The notes beneath the pieces are model-generated. The model worked only from the letters and a program-made list of their open reading frames with translations. It searched no databases and was not told where the DNA came from. 64,000 nucleotides of DNA. Origin: Chrysomallon squamiferum. Its lineage: Eukaryota; Mollusca; Gastropoda; Neomphalida; Peltospiridae. The stretch lies in the NCBI GenBank assembly GCA_012295275.1, contig CM022665.1:5001167-5065166 (forward strand), read 5' to 3'. The translations under genes and the position numbers were made by a program. Shown here piece after piece: positions 24,801-38,503 of this stretch; position 1 is the stretch's first letter; each line of letters opens with the position of its first letter.

Positions 24801-26093
24801 ATGGAATCCACACTCAAGGCCTTCACCTGTCCTGAATGCAGTCTCATTGCTCTGTCTAAGAAGGACCTCAGACAGCACATGAAATTCCACAAACAGGGAC
24901 CAGAACTTAAGCTTTTCTGTGAGTACTGCAGCTTTGTTACAGACTGCGACAGCCGCCTACGTCGTCACATGTTCATCCACACAAAAGAAAAGCCGTTTCA
25001 GTGTGGTCTGTGTGAATATCGGGGTTCACAGAAAGAACATGTGCTCAGACACATGAGAAATGTGCATGACATCCAGATTCACAGACGACAGCGGAAACAC
25101 ACTGCAAATAATCAGCTAGTGGAAGGGGGTCAGATTTCAATGTCTGCTTTGTCCAAGTTGATTGATCGTAACGATTACACGTGTAGAGATAAGATTTTTG
25201 CCTGCAATCACTGTTCAATGAAGTTCTCTAAACTGCTGAATCTCTACAAACACTTGTATACACAGCATGAGAACATCATGCCACCACAGAAAGATGATGA
25301 GTTTGGATGTGTGGTGTGTGAGTTCCAGACTAATACAAAGAAAAACCTTCTTGTCCACATGAGAAAACACAACATGCACGACCACAATCCTCCAACCCAT
25401 GTTTATTCCTGTGTTCTGTGCCGCTACCAGAATCCCAAACGTCGAAACCTCTTTCAGCACATGAAGAAGAAGCATCACATTGAAATTGTTATGAAGGAAG
25501 ATGGAACGACCAGCTGCTTCATTGAGGATTCGTCAAGTCTGCCTGATGACCTGGACCAAAATCTCATGAATGTTGGCAACATAGTAACAACTACAACATC
25601 TAATTTTGACAGCGAGGGTGATGACGCAGAATACAGAAATGTCATCAGCATTCAGAATTTTTCTTCAATGGTGACTCCACAGCCAACTGCAATCAACAAC
25701 GGGGATGGAAATCTCATCATTGATACAGAAATATCATCCACCCAGGATATCCATACTTGTCACACAGATGCTGCTGAAGCCATTGAAGGACTTCAGGCTC
25801 TGTCCCAGCAGTCTCGACTCTCTGGTTCAGTCGAAATGATGGGATCTGATGAACAGTTCATTGCTTTGTTAGATCAGCCAGCAGCTACAAAGTCTGAGGA
25901 AGGAAGTCCTGAAGGGCTTTCTCCAGATAAACAGAGCATCCAACTGACTGCAGATCAGTTGGTCAGTCTGTCATCAGGAGACTATGTGGAAATCAATGGA
26001 GAGGTGTACAAGGTGGAAATATCTGCAGAAAATAAACAACATGCAATTGAAGCAGAAAATATTGAACTGGAAGAAGTGCCGTGTGTTGATTAA
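17358..26093 (+). CDS. Large nuclear protein with AT-hook and ten C2H2 zinc fingers (8 coding exons, about 1610 aa)
   Basis: Coding exons: 17368-17992, 18311-18442, 19176-19251, 20450-21591, 21889-23075, 23488-23596, 24257-24426, 24702-26093; the listed start includes ten bases of 5' UTR. The frame closes at 4833 nt. An alternative first donor after 18040 adds 16 codons. Residues 1-1050 are mostly low-complexity Ser/Thr/Lys/Glu, with an AT-hook core KKRGRPPK near residue 172, a basic motif RRSGRAVVPNRRY in exon 2 and a 13-residue tandem repeat near 824-908. Ten C2H2 fingers span about 1066-1406: one in exon 6, two in exon 7, seven in exon 8. An acidic tail follows, with the phrase LSSGDYVEINGEVYKVEI. 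I infer a chromatin-bound sequence-specific regulator. I do not recognise a definite orthologue. Confidence 0.88.
18173..18199. repeat. (TTTG)n microsatellite
   Basis: About six TTTG units in the intron following the first coding exon of the zinc-finger gene. Confidence 0.85.
18621..18690. repeat. (TTA)n microsatellite
   Basis: About 20 TTA units ending in TTG units, in an intron of the zinc-finger gene. The poly-Leu reading frame across it is not coding. Confidence 0.95.
19727..19830. repeat. (TA)n with flanking (GT)n/(CA)n microsatellite
   Basis: About 27 TA units followed by GT and then CA runs, giving a strongly self-complementary tract in the intron before the large 1142-nt exon of the zinc-finger gene. 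Confidence 0.95.
21778..21816. repeat. Poly-T tract
   Basis: An uninterrupted run of nearly 40 T lies 72 bp upstream of the acceptor of the 1187-nt exon of the zinc-finger gene. Confidence 0.95.
22383..22638 (+). repeat. Coding 39-bp minisatellite (13-residue repeat)
   Basis: Six full units and one partial unit of 13 codons occur in frame in the 1187-nt exon of the zinc-finger gene. The consensus resembles NTLTIHxSETPSS. Copies retain the T-I-H and S-E-T-P core but differ at many codons, so the array is old rather than a recent slippage product. Confidence 0.9.
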
Positions 26094-29000
26094 GTTTTCA
26101 CTGAAAAAAAGGTTAACTTATTTTAAGGTGTATCTCTGAAGATATGGCCTACATAATTATGTTTACATATTTAAGTTTTATTTGTTTTTAGCTCACTAAT
26201 CTTTGTTAACAATAAAACTGATGATAAATTAAGCTGATAAGGATGTGTAAGGATGATATTTTTCCTTTTAAACATCTTCAGTACACTTGTCACTGCTATA
26301 GCAGTTCATTATATTCAGTTATATAATGGTGTATGATATTATATATCATTTGCACCAAAGGGTATTGTCTGTTTTTGCCATTAGATTATAGTACCAACTT
26401 CAGTAATGAAGAAGTGAAAAAAAAAAAAAAAAAAAAAAAACAACAAGAAAAATGGAAATCATATGACCCAAATTACATTGTAATACTGACATTTTCTAAC
26501 TTGTAGAATCATTTGCATTTTGTTGTTATTGTATTGTGTTGTTTTTTTTTTTTTTTTTTTTTTTTTTGATGCCAAGGATTAAAACATTCATGGAAAGAAA
26601 ATTAAAACAAAGAAATATTAGTGCTGTACAATGATGTAGTTCTAAAAATCACAGAAATAATTCCTAAATGTAAGAAAATGTATAATAATAGTCAAAATTA
26701 TTTAAAATGTAAAAATATTAAAATATTTTAAAACATTTATGGAAAATGTTCTACGGGTTCTTATGAACTATCAGGTTATAAAAACCTGTAAATTAATGCT
26801 GCAATTGGGCATGGTAGATGTATACAGTCGAATTAATTTTTGTCTTTGTTTTTCATTGGTTTCTTTAATGTAAGGAAGACAAACGTTAGTGTTATCTCAT
26901 TGATGTGTTATGATTTCAAAGATTGTGTTCATCTTTCCAGTTTTAATAATTATGGCATTTTCAACAGATAATATAGGTGTCTCAGCTGGTTAAAGCATCA
27001 TTTCAGTTATTGTTGAGATATATATAGATATATTTGTACGTGCTGAAGGAAATATATTCATTGTTAATAAATTGTCATCAATTTATTATTTGTTAATATT
27101 GTCACAGAATATGAACGTCTATGTATGTAATGATCTTCTGAACTATTAAGAATCATGGCCAGCTTAGGTTTTCTTAATGAATTACAGACAGGAATTCAGT
27201 TAACAAACCATTCCACTTTATTTTGTTTAATACCTTTTAAGAATTCATTAATAATATTTTGTCTTTGTTAACTTTTTCTTTAAAGTAGCACCTTAAATTA
27301 GCAGGTTCATGTACATCTGAATGTAAATTTATAAATAAAAAAATAAATAAAGGAAATACTGGGTTGGAACAAAGGTTCCTAGCATTTTTCAGTATGTTAT
27401 GTTTGAGCACATGATTTCATTTCACACATGACTGAACTACATGACATATGATATGTACATATTCTGAAAGGTGAACAAAATGGCACTGATGTGTTTGAAA
27501 ACATCTGAGTACAAATACCTCAATAACATCTTTGAATTTCATTTAAAAACCACTATAAACTCCTGTTCCAAACCCCAGAAATAAAAATAACACAAACACA
27601 CAAAATGATTAAAATAAAAATTTATTAAACATAATTGTATATGATTCTAACACAATAATTGTTGGCTTTAATAAGCTCACTAATACTCAGTACTACAGTA
27701 ACTAAGCATGACAACTTTTGACCTTTCTAGAATTAATAATAATAACAAAGTCTTTTTCATTAACATGTACTTCTTATAATTCCTATTAGCCTAAGACTTA
27801 TAAACAATATGCAAAAAGAACAAAAAAAGAAAAGAGAAAAACATTAAACAATGAATGTCATTTCAAGTTTGTCTAATTATACTAACAGTAATATTTACTG
27901 CAATACTGTAATGCTGCTATTACATTAATACACAATTTGTTGGTGGGGAATGGAGGGTGGTTTATGTAAAGTGCTGGCCTGGGAACTCACTGCTGTAGGA
28001 TCAAACCTTGGTGACTCTTGTTTGCTCCAGAGCCCAACAACTGGTTTATTTCATGTTGTCACTGAATTTCTTTCTCTTTAATAAATTTTTTTTTAAAAAC
28101 CTGCAAATGACCCCTCTTTTAATTTCCTGCAAGCCATTTTTTTTACAACACTTTTCCCACAGTACAAATTTTTTTTTAAAATTGCTAATTTCTGTGATAA
28201 ATCAGTCACTGAGCACTGACATGGGTTGTACAATGCCCACTAAGAGAGATGAGGAGGATAGACCCTTTGACCAAGAACATTCCAGGCTAGGACTCTACCA
28301 TTGAGCTTCAGCTCTCATACATAAGTTTAAGTTCAGCTTAAGCTATACACATATTAATAATGTTCAAAGTGCAGTCTAAATTCAACTAAATTGATGAAAC
28401 CTAAAACATTTACAAACAGTACGTGTGTGTTGAAATTAGAATACAAGCAAATAGAAAATAAAGTGTATATAAAATCTTTTTAAGTCACAGAAGGCACAGA
28501 TGATTACTTGAGTACAGTGAATCTGAACATTTTAGCTAACAAAAAGTATTAGCTAATTTAGCAGCCCATACCAAATGCTCTAGTTTAACAGTGATAAATA
28601 TTAAGGAATAAAATCAAACAAAAAAAGTTTGCATGCACCAGTGTAATGTCTACTAAAGATAAATAAAGTAGGAAGCTTCAGCTGATGTTTTGTAACTAGA
28701 TAACATTTGCACTGCTTAACATCAATATTAATGTAATTCTGAATTTTTTTATGGTGATTTTGCTGAAGATTTATGATGCCAGCATCTTTAATACCAACAG
28801 ATTTTACTAAATTTTAAGGTTGGTAAATTTACCTGATTTGTTGGTATTTGACGGTTATGTAATTCTTTATAATGTGATGAAAAGAATAAAAACTGATAAT
28901 AATAATAAGGTAAAAAAAAAATATATATATTTTGATATGTTTAACGTATTATATATTACGACAACAAATATATATTGTACATCGAGACAAAGTCAGACCT

Positions 29001-31066
29001 CCTCAACGCATCACAACCATGTGAAAAATAAATACAAAAGTATATATATATATCTATATAAACAGCTCAACTGACTGATGAATATATGTTTGAATATTCA
29101 ATATAAAATGCTTAGGACAGTGACTACAACTGATATGTAACAAAAAATGTTTCACAGCTGCCAACACAATTTTCACAAAAGAATGGGAAAAACATTTAAT
29201 TTGATGCTGTCAACCCAGAGTACATGGAGAAAGACAGTGTGAAAGTGAAAGCCACAAAGCAAGTTGTATTACAATAGGAAGATGACTGATACAGGGAAGT
29301 CTGTGAAAATACCTTAAAATCTCAAACAAAAAGTACAAAATGAGTATAGGTAACGTGTGACCTATTACTTTAAATTCACGTTCTGTGTAAACAGTTTTTG
29401 CATTATACTTGTAATCACAAATAGTCAATGTTTATTATATATCTATGTGTTAAACTCAACAGTACTAATAAATTTTTTTTTTTTAAATTGAATTTTAAAA
29501 AAGAGATAAATAATTGGTTTAATCTTTCATTAATGTTTTCAGTTAAAAGGAATAAATTTATGTTTTAAAAAATATATTAACAAATTTAAAAAAAAACAAT
29601 TAATTTAATTTGCTATTTTTTATTTTTTTTTAATCTGAAAATTCTTCAGGGATTTTGTTTTATATTCTTTTATGACCTCTCTGATACATCAGTGTTAAAA
29701 TAAATGCCCAATATTTACAAATATCTCAACATTGTACACTGTCATGAACTGTCCTTAAAAGGAACTCTCAATATCTAAATATCTAAAAAAAAAAAAAAAA
29801 AAAAAGGATTAAAAATAAATAAGTAATAAAATTTACATCAACAAATCAGTAGGAATATTACTTCTGCTAAGACAACATTTGTCAGCAGTATAAACAAAAT
29901 TAATAATGAAAAAAGACCAGCTTTGGGGTTTTTTTTTACATCTGGTGTTGCACATTTTCATCCACACACACTTACTTTCATGCAATTTAGTAATTTTTAT
30001 TATATACATTTATTTTTGAACATGTGTGCAAATATACATATATATATATAGTACATACATACGTTCAAACACAAAAGTGGATATCATCAATGTAATGAAA
30101 TAAATTATCATCAAACTATTATTAACATTCACTGAAGTTATAATTACAGCTTCATAAAAAAAAATATCAAACTGCTGGCAAATTTGGTTTACAATTTTGA
30201 TAAAAAAAAGTTTTTAAGAAAATAACAATTTCTGCACCATGAAAAGATTAATAATATATTAAAATTTGTTTTGTTAACTGTTTTAAGAAAAAAAAAAATA
30301 TATATATATATATACTAGAATCTGCTGCACCTATTATAGAATGATCTAATTAATAATAAAATTTAATTAAAGGCAACCATTATTTGCAAGAACCTCTGGT
30401 TCCAAAGCCTTTCCAGATTATCAGTTTTTCAGGACTTAATAATCATAATTTAACACTACACCTTTGAGTAACTAATGAGTAAATATATATCTCCTATGCT
30501 CCTAAGGCCATATTAAATGTAATACAACTAGTACAAATGGTACAGGTTTATGAGTAAAAGCTCCATCTATAAAATTATATTATTAATTTAAAAAATAATA
30601 AATGTAAATTAACAAATTTCAAAAGACCAGTCTTTCAGCTGTGTACCTGTATTTACTAAGTTTCAGATAGTTCATTTTTTGTAATCAAACTGCATAAGCA
30701 CAGGAGATGATCTCTCCAAAAAAACTTTAAACACCACATTTTGTGATGCAAGTAACATTTCAGCCACATTTCAAAACACACTAATATCAACACTAGTCAA
30801 GAAGCATTATATATTGGATGTTTGATACTTGATGCTAGTAACAAACCTAAAATATATATAAACTATATTTTATATATATATATCTATATATTTGAAAGCT
30901 AATATAGCTTTCTGTAAGCTTGCTGGAACCTGTATATCAAAATGGGGAAGAAAAAAAAACACCCCAAAAATACAAAAATCTCTAAAATACATTTAAAATA
31001 CTTTTTCGAAAAACTCGGTACTCATGTAAAGTAAATGAATTTGAGGAAAAAAAAAAAATCTTGCTG
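26094..31066. other. Intergenic region between the zinc-finger gene and TMTC3
   Basis: The zinc-finger gene's likely polyadenylation signal, AATAAA, is at 26211-26216. A poly-A run at 26417-26440 and a poly-T run at 26539-26567 follow. A tRNA-derived SINE-like unit lies at about 27960-28318. The remainder is AT-rich with many short A or T runs and (TA)n, and shows no gene. The right part may be the 3' UTR of TMTC3, which is on the minus strand and ends at 31067. Confidence 0.6.
27960..28318 (-). mobile_element. tRNA-derived SINE-like element
   Basis: On the minus strand, AGCTCAATGGTAGA (28307-28294) is a close A-box match (tRNA type TAGCTCAGTGGTAGAG). GGGTCTATCC follows about 30 bp downstream (28265-28256), a weak B-box; a second B-box-like GGTTTGATCC lies further on (28007-27998). 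Spacing and order fit a tRNA head. No cloverleaf of a functional tRNA can be formed. Its exact 3' end is not defined. Confidence 0.55.
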
Positions 31067-34000
31067 CTATGTTCCTGGTGTCTTTCTCTTGTCTGCTGGT
31101 TGTTTTGAGTTGCCACCCTCTTGCTGCTTGTTTGTTGCCTTCACATTTCCTGCCTGCATTTGTTGTCTGACTTGCTGTATTTTGTTTCTAACTATGTTCA
31201 GATGTTGTTTTATGTAGTCTTCATTGGGAGCGAGCTTAATTACTTCAATGAGACACTTCTCAGCTCGGAGCAAGTCACCTTTCTCAACAAATACCACACA
31301 CAAATTGTGATTTGCCTGCACATGTTTTGGTTCCATCTCTAGAATTGTTCTGAAATTCTGGAAAATAAAATTTGGAAAATTTTTTAAAATCAGCTTTTAT
31401 AAATAATCTATATATATATGGTTAGGAATAGCAGGAGAAAGAACAGTAATAAGTATCAACAGTAGTAGCAGCAGCAGTTGTAGTCATAGTAGTACTTAGT
31501 GAATAATCATTGTTGTTCAAAAATAATTAAAAAGTGAAGAAGTGTGTAAGTGTGTGTAAGTGTGTGTGTGTGTGTGTGAGTGGGATTCTGCATTAATTCA
31601 AAAAGAAAAGAAGAAGAAGATGCTTTCTGATTTATATAGTAAATAACATATTAAAAAAATAATAATAATAATAATAATAATAAATTACCTTTTCAGCTGC
31701 ATCAAGATCTTTGAGATAGTTAACATTGATATCACCCATCAGAAACAAACTTTTAATATGATCTGGGTGATGCTGTAAAAGAAAACAAAATAATTAAACT
31801 CTGAAACCAAAAAACATGCATGTCTAATACGTATGAATTAATGAATTAATTTATATTTAGCAACACTTGAATACACCTCAACAGTAAGTTATTAGATATC
31901 ACTTTATATATATATATATGTAACACTAAACGAGCAGATAATAATAATTATTATCAAATAATTTGTTACTAATTCTGTCTGTACAGAAAATGGCCAAATG
32001 CAGTCAGCCAGTCAAAATCTGTCTCAAAGTCCACAATGAAAGATTATATTATATCCATCTTGTCTTACAAATCTGGTCTTCAGCCTGTACTTCAACAAGT
32101 CTGACAGCAACTGTTTGGAACTTTGATCACACACAGTGAAGGTTTTCTGACACCACTTAAATTCAGCAGGTTCAAATCTCAACAGTGGTCAAGTCATAAA
32201 TTAGTAATGTACTTTATGCCATGTAACAAAAATGTTTAACGCACTTAACAGAGTCCACACATGTAACTGGATATTTTATCAACAGAAATCAAAAAGAAAT
32301 AATTCAAAAATTATTTCACAGTAATTCTGACCTTGAGAGCTGTATTTAAATATGGAATGGCTTCCAGTGGCTTGTTCAAGTTATTAACCAGCATCAAAGC
32401 CAAATTAAAGAGAGCACTGCGAAATGTTGGTTCCAGCTGTAAAAAAAAAGCAAAGATTTCAACTTACAACAACATTAATGGGTGCAAAACAAAACCACAA
32501 AATTATGAAAATCTGTGTTAAATAAATAATTGCATTTGTTTTCTACTGTCCGACATGACATTTACATAATCAGATTAAATAATGGATTATGGGATAAAAT
32601 ACTAATATAAACTAGTTCAGAATGGCCACCTATGTTTAAAGTACCCTGTAAATACCATTAAACATTGCGCTACAGTTTAACATTTTACAGTACAGTACTG
32701 TGCAGTACAGTGAATGACATATCTTTCACTTCCCTATGCGGATTTCCCATTATTGCCACAAAAGCTTTATTAAAACCATTAGATATGCTTTTCCGATAAC
32801 AGCACGATGCACACATAATATCACTTTGCTGTTTGTCATATATGCACAGACTGGAAACAGAGTTTTTCCCTTTCAGTCTAACTTCGTGGTATGTATTCCC
32901 CATCCCATTTTAAGATGTATTTAATAAATGGATAATGGGACAAAATATTAGCATAAAGTAGTTCAAAATGGCAACCTAACTGGTATGAGTAGCTTATGGA
33001 ATGGCTGAAGTTGGTTTCCACCATCATATAAAGAACACAAGAAGATTTGTTAGTGATAATCATCTACATTAAAGTGGATTAAGCCATCTTATTCCTTATA
33101 TTCCTTATTTAGTACAGGAGTTTTGTTTCTGACAGGCATACATAGGCATTTGTGTTAAGAATACAAACCTCTATAGCTTTCTTGAAGTTTTCTTCAGCTT
33201 CAATAAAGTTATTCTCATCCATACTAATCACAGCAATATGGAAATAAACTTGAGAATTATTTTTCTCAGTCTTCAGGCAGCGTTTTAATCTTTGAAAATA
33301 AGAATATAAAGATTTATAAAACAAAAATTGCCTATTTTAATTTAAAGCCTTACTGAAAAGGACTATCATTACAACTGTAGCTATCATTATGAAAGAATAA
33401 TCACTGAACTTATGCATATTATTTTCATATTCCTCATTTCTTATATAAATATATAATAAAATATGAAAATAAATGAACATAAAATGATTATACTTAAAAA
33501 ATATAAAAATTATCGTAATTCAATTAAATCCAAACAATATTACCAAATTTTCTGTTGGATGAAAACTAAAATGAATGAGTTGTATATGCTTGTAAAGATA
33601 AATATAATGCTCACTAAAATGTCTACAAAAAAAATAATTATATACAATGATACTGTAGTCATTCATACATGCATGCGAGTCTGTTTTTGTGTTTGTCTAC
33701 TTGGATGTATACATGTGTATGACTGTGTGTGTAGTAAAATAAAAATAATACAAAACCTTCTCACAGCCTCTGCTCTCATCTCTGGATCTTCAGTTTTTTC
33801 AAGCAAAATGGCTGAATTGAATAATGATAGCTGAAAATAAACAATATTTATTGATTTAGCCAATATTATTCTCCAACCTTTAAACCTAACACAAAAGTAA
33901 TTTCTATTACTGTTGCTCTCACTTTATGTTATGATTGTGCTTTCAAATAATTATGAGTTATGATTGTGCTTTCAAATACTTATGAACCTGAAAACTGCTG

Positions 34001-37000
34001 ATTCTGTTGATTTTTAATCATGATCAAAACATCACTTATATTATCTGTATATCTGATTTCTTTAGTAATTACATTTTGATTAATGAATTTTCAAGTAAAT
34101 TCCAATCAACCAATTTTGAAGTCACTACAGATAACAATATACTGAGGAGGAATACCCTAACAAATGCAAGACGAAAAAGTCTATGCTATAAAACAAAATA
34201 CAAACAAATTATTTTAAATATTATATTTTTTTAATCATCCTACCCAACACATTTTTTTTTTTCTTCTCTCTGTATAATCATAATAATACTGTATAATATA
34301 CAGAAAAGAGCATGTGCTACTTAAAGTAACAGGAAAAATATACACAGTATATGCTATAAAACAAAATGCAAACATATCTAATAGTATTATGTCTCTGGTC
34401 AGTAATTCATACATATTATCATTACAAAGAATATTATTTAGACTAACCATACTAATTGCTGTCAGTAAAAATGAACTTAAATCAAACAAGATAAATGTGA
34501 CTTTGTGCAGGTCTTATTTTAATACTGATGCTTACAATACTTCACTGAATAACTTACAAAATGATCAGGATTATACTTCAAGGCATTTTCAAAGTGAATG
34601 CTGGCCTCAGAGGGATTATTCATCTCCAAGCAAACAACCCCAAGCTGTAAAACAAATGAACAGAACTTAACATCACCAGACATAGAAATAAATAAAAACC
34701 AAGACAAAAGTTTACCATCCAGCATGCATATCTCAAATGCTTATATATTTTAGGACATTTAGAAATGTGATATCATGTCTTATTTTCAATCCACAACTCA
34801 CATTGTAATGAATATCTGCATTGTCTGGTTCTATCTGTAGTCCCTTTTGGTACACATGTTTTGCTTCTTCCATTCTTAAAAAAAAAAATACAAAAATTAT
34901 AATAATAATAATCAAATAAAAACAAAATTTCTGTTTAAATAATTTCTCTTTGTGTTTGTTTTAAAAGTATTTCAAGTATATATTAAGACAATCTCACATC
35001 ATATTTTATTACTTATTTCTTTTTTTTTTTTCTTTCTTTTTTCCTACTAATTTATTTGTGTTTTGGTTAATTGGTAATAGCTATCTAACATCACTTATGT
35101 TTTTTATATAATAGTAATAATAATAATAAAAGAGAAAAAACGTGCATCCACAAGAGATCTTGACAAAAATAATGACTGAATGGTTCCACTAAAGAGGATT
35201 GAACCTGTGACTTTTCAAGTGTCACACAAGTGACCTGAAGGCCTGCTCACAATAGCAGTACATGAAAAAAGCTGCATAATGTAAAAACAACTGCATAAAA
35301 CTCACCTTCGAAGTTTAACGAGGATATCTCCTTTATTGATATAGCCTTGAATATAATCCGATCTCATGCTAATGGCCGTCTGCAAAAGCTGTAATCATAA
35401 AAACATTGGAAATTAAATTCGTGGTATCTTTGAAAATTAATATTTCAAATCCTACAAGAACAGATCCAAGTAACTTCTAAAATGTTATTCAACATTCCTG
35501 ATTTATGTTTATTTTCTTTCTCTCTTAAATTGTGGAAAAGATTTTATTATTTTTTGGTTTTTGTTATATCTGCTACTTACACGGTCAGCCTCTTCTAGTC
35601 TGTTTGGATCTTTTCCTATCAAACTGGCCAGATTCAAGTAGACATTAAGGTGGTTCGGAGCTATGCGAGTTTTGTAACTTTTACCTGAAATAATAATATA
35701 TTATTTGTATTGGTATTATTGTATATTTTTTCCTGTACAAATTTCTTTATAAATTTTTTTAATATATTTATACATATTTATATATATATATATCAATTAA
35801 AAATTACTAATAGGATGGCATTTTCATCAAATGTAAAAAAAAAAAAAAATTGGTTGTTTTAAGTTAATAAACTGATTTTTAAGACATAAAACAATTTTAA
35901 ATTGCTGAGAACAGAATGGGGGGGGGTTCTCTTTAAAACTAAGGCATACAGTAAAATATAATATTTATTTATACACCTACATAATACTGAATTCAATATT
36001 TTTTGCAATCACAAACATGGAACATTTCAAGATGTGTCATTTATATTTACAGTATTTCTGCTTTCTTGTTAAGCGTAAAAAAGCTGCAAAATATGAACAT
36101 TAAATTAATTCCGTTTACCTGGAATCACCGGTGGGAATAAATCAAGAGCTTTTTTATAGGCTTTCACTGCTTCATCTGTCATGTTTAGTGTGCTGTAAGT
36201 TCTACCCACATTCTGGTGGGCACCAATATCATCTGGCTGGACACTGAACAGGAACAAATGAAATATGAATAAACACAACATATATATATATATATATCTT
36301 TACATGGGTGTATTAGTGCATGAGCAAGCATATATTTTTTCCTATTTTTTTTGGATTCTGTGGAACACTTTCAGTCAATGATGTTTACCAATGTAATGAG
36401 TATTTATAAGGATACAATGTTTGTTCAGGAAAAGGAAAAATGTTTTGATTTAACTCATTCAGAATTAAGTTTCTGGGATAAAAAAACAATGCTTCTGAAG
36501 CGTAATTATGTTAATTAATAATTTCTTGCACTGCCCTATTACGGGATGGTGGAAAGTTTCATTTGCAGAATTGATTGGTTGATATTATTAAGCAGGAATT
36601 CCTGAGTTCAGAACGTTCTGTACTGAAACCACAGCAGCATTTTGGTTGTATGCACATTATTACAAACTGAAGTTTTCTGTGAGTTAACAACACACCCAAC
36701 ACATTTTTAACATACTGTTATATGGCATCATACACAAGATTAATAACTAAAGAGATGGTGAGAGTAAAATTATCCTTAAAATTAACAACAAGGATTTTTA
36801 GTTTCTTTACACAGACAGGCAAGCACATATCAGGTATTTGATAAAGCAGTATCGGCTGTAGTTGTTTAGCTGTTTAAAGGATATCAGTATAAAGCTTACC
36901 CTATTTTAACAGAGTGTAAATAATATAACTGCTTGTATACCAACCTGGCAGCCTTTTTAAAATATTCCAGTGCTTCCTTGTAGCGATTTTCTTTTTCCAG

Positions 37001-38455
37001 TGCATGACCCACATTGTTGAAAAGCTTGGCATTTCTCTGGTTTACTTTCAGTGCTGATTGGAAAAGGGTATATTCAGACTTCCTGAAATAACAGCAGAGA
37101 CTGAAATACAAATCTGTAGTAACGATGTTAAGAATTGTAGTGTAAAAAAAAAAAACCCAATAAAAACAAAAACAAACAAAAAAACATTCATACATCCAAA
37201 AATAACAAGATTACCATGGTAAACAAAGAATAAAGAATAGAGAATTTTATTTTTTAAGAAGGAGAAAACAAGCAGATTAAATATTATTTTAATTAGAATG
37301 TGTACAGCATGGAGTGTTTAAAGTCATTACACATCAACAACAGTAAGTGTGAAACTTTCCTATTTCTGAAATATATTCTTAATCTTTATTTTTGGCACCC
37401 TAACAATTCATCTTTTTTGATTACTGGATAGTACAAGCCCTGCAAATGTAGTTTGTGAATTATGCAAGCCAACATAAAAATCTCAAGTTTTCTGATAAAT
37501 TCTTACTGGAATGTTTTCCAAATTCACTTTTACTATTTGACAGCTCTAACTGTTTTTATTTTGATGCTACAGGATCAAAAAAAAAAAGGTTGAAAATGTT
37601 TATAGAAATCTGGTGATGTCGAAATACCCACCAGTCTTCATTTCTAACAACTGTTTTTGTTGCATGAGTCAGCAGCAGAAGACCCATCAGTACATACAGA
37701 ATAATCTTCATATCCCTAGAAAGAAAATAAACATTCACATTGTAAACATTTCCATTTATCAAAATAATGTGGTAAAAATTTTAATTTGTATTGATTCTAT
37801 AATCAAAATTTCATACAACTGAAGAATAACAACTATTAAAAAAATATTAATGTTATTCATTAATCAAAATTTTCATTGAAAAAATAAGAGGAAAAAAGAC
37901 ATTAGGACGTATAAATACACAGTTCCATCTATTGTATTTTTCTGCTATAAAACTTACAGTAAATTTATTTCAATTAAAAATGTTATTGTATTATTATTAT
38001 TTTTTTTTTTTTTTTTTTTAGATATTTATAAGGAAAAATTATAGATATACAAAGTCAGTACATACTTTTTATACTGCAAGAGAAGTTCGAAACCTAGAGC
38101 AATGAACATACAGAATCCCATGCTAGGTGTGTAAAGGATTCTCTCAGCAACTACAAATCCCACAGGGAAAAATAAATTTGAAGCTGGGATGAATGGTAGA
38201 ACTATATATGACAGTGACTGAAAGGTAAAGACAAAATTGGTTTTATTTGAAGAAAAATAAATTGTTATAAAATAACACAATTTTATGACAGTGACTGAAA
38301 GAGTAAACAAAATTGTAATTTATAAAACAATAAAAAAAAAAAAAACATTTTTAAATAAATGAATAAATAAATGAATAAATAAATAAATAAATAAATGAAT
38401 GAATGAATGAATGAATGAATGAATGAATAAATGAATAATAAATAATAAATAATAA

Positions 38456-38503
<48 letters not shown>

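Noticed and set aside
28008-28304. 98-codon frame in the intergenic region
   Set aside because: It overlaps the SINE-like unit and T-rich runs, lacks any recognisable domain, and the strand opposes the Pol III boxes.
27998-28307. Functional tRNA gene
   Set aside because: A- and B-box-like motifs are present, but acceptor and anticodon stems cannot be formed and the B-box is degenerate; a SINE is the better reading.
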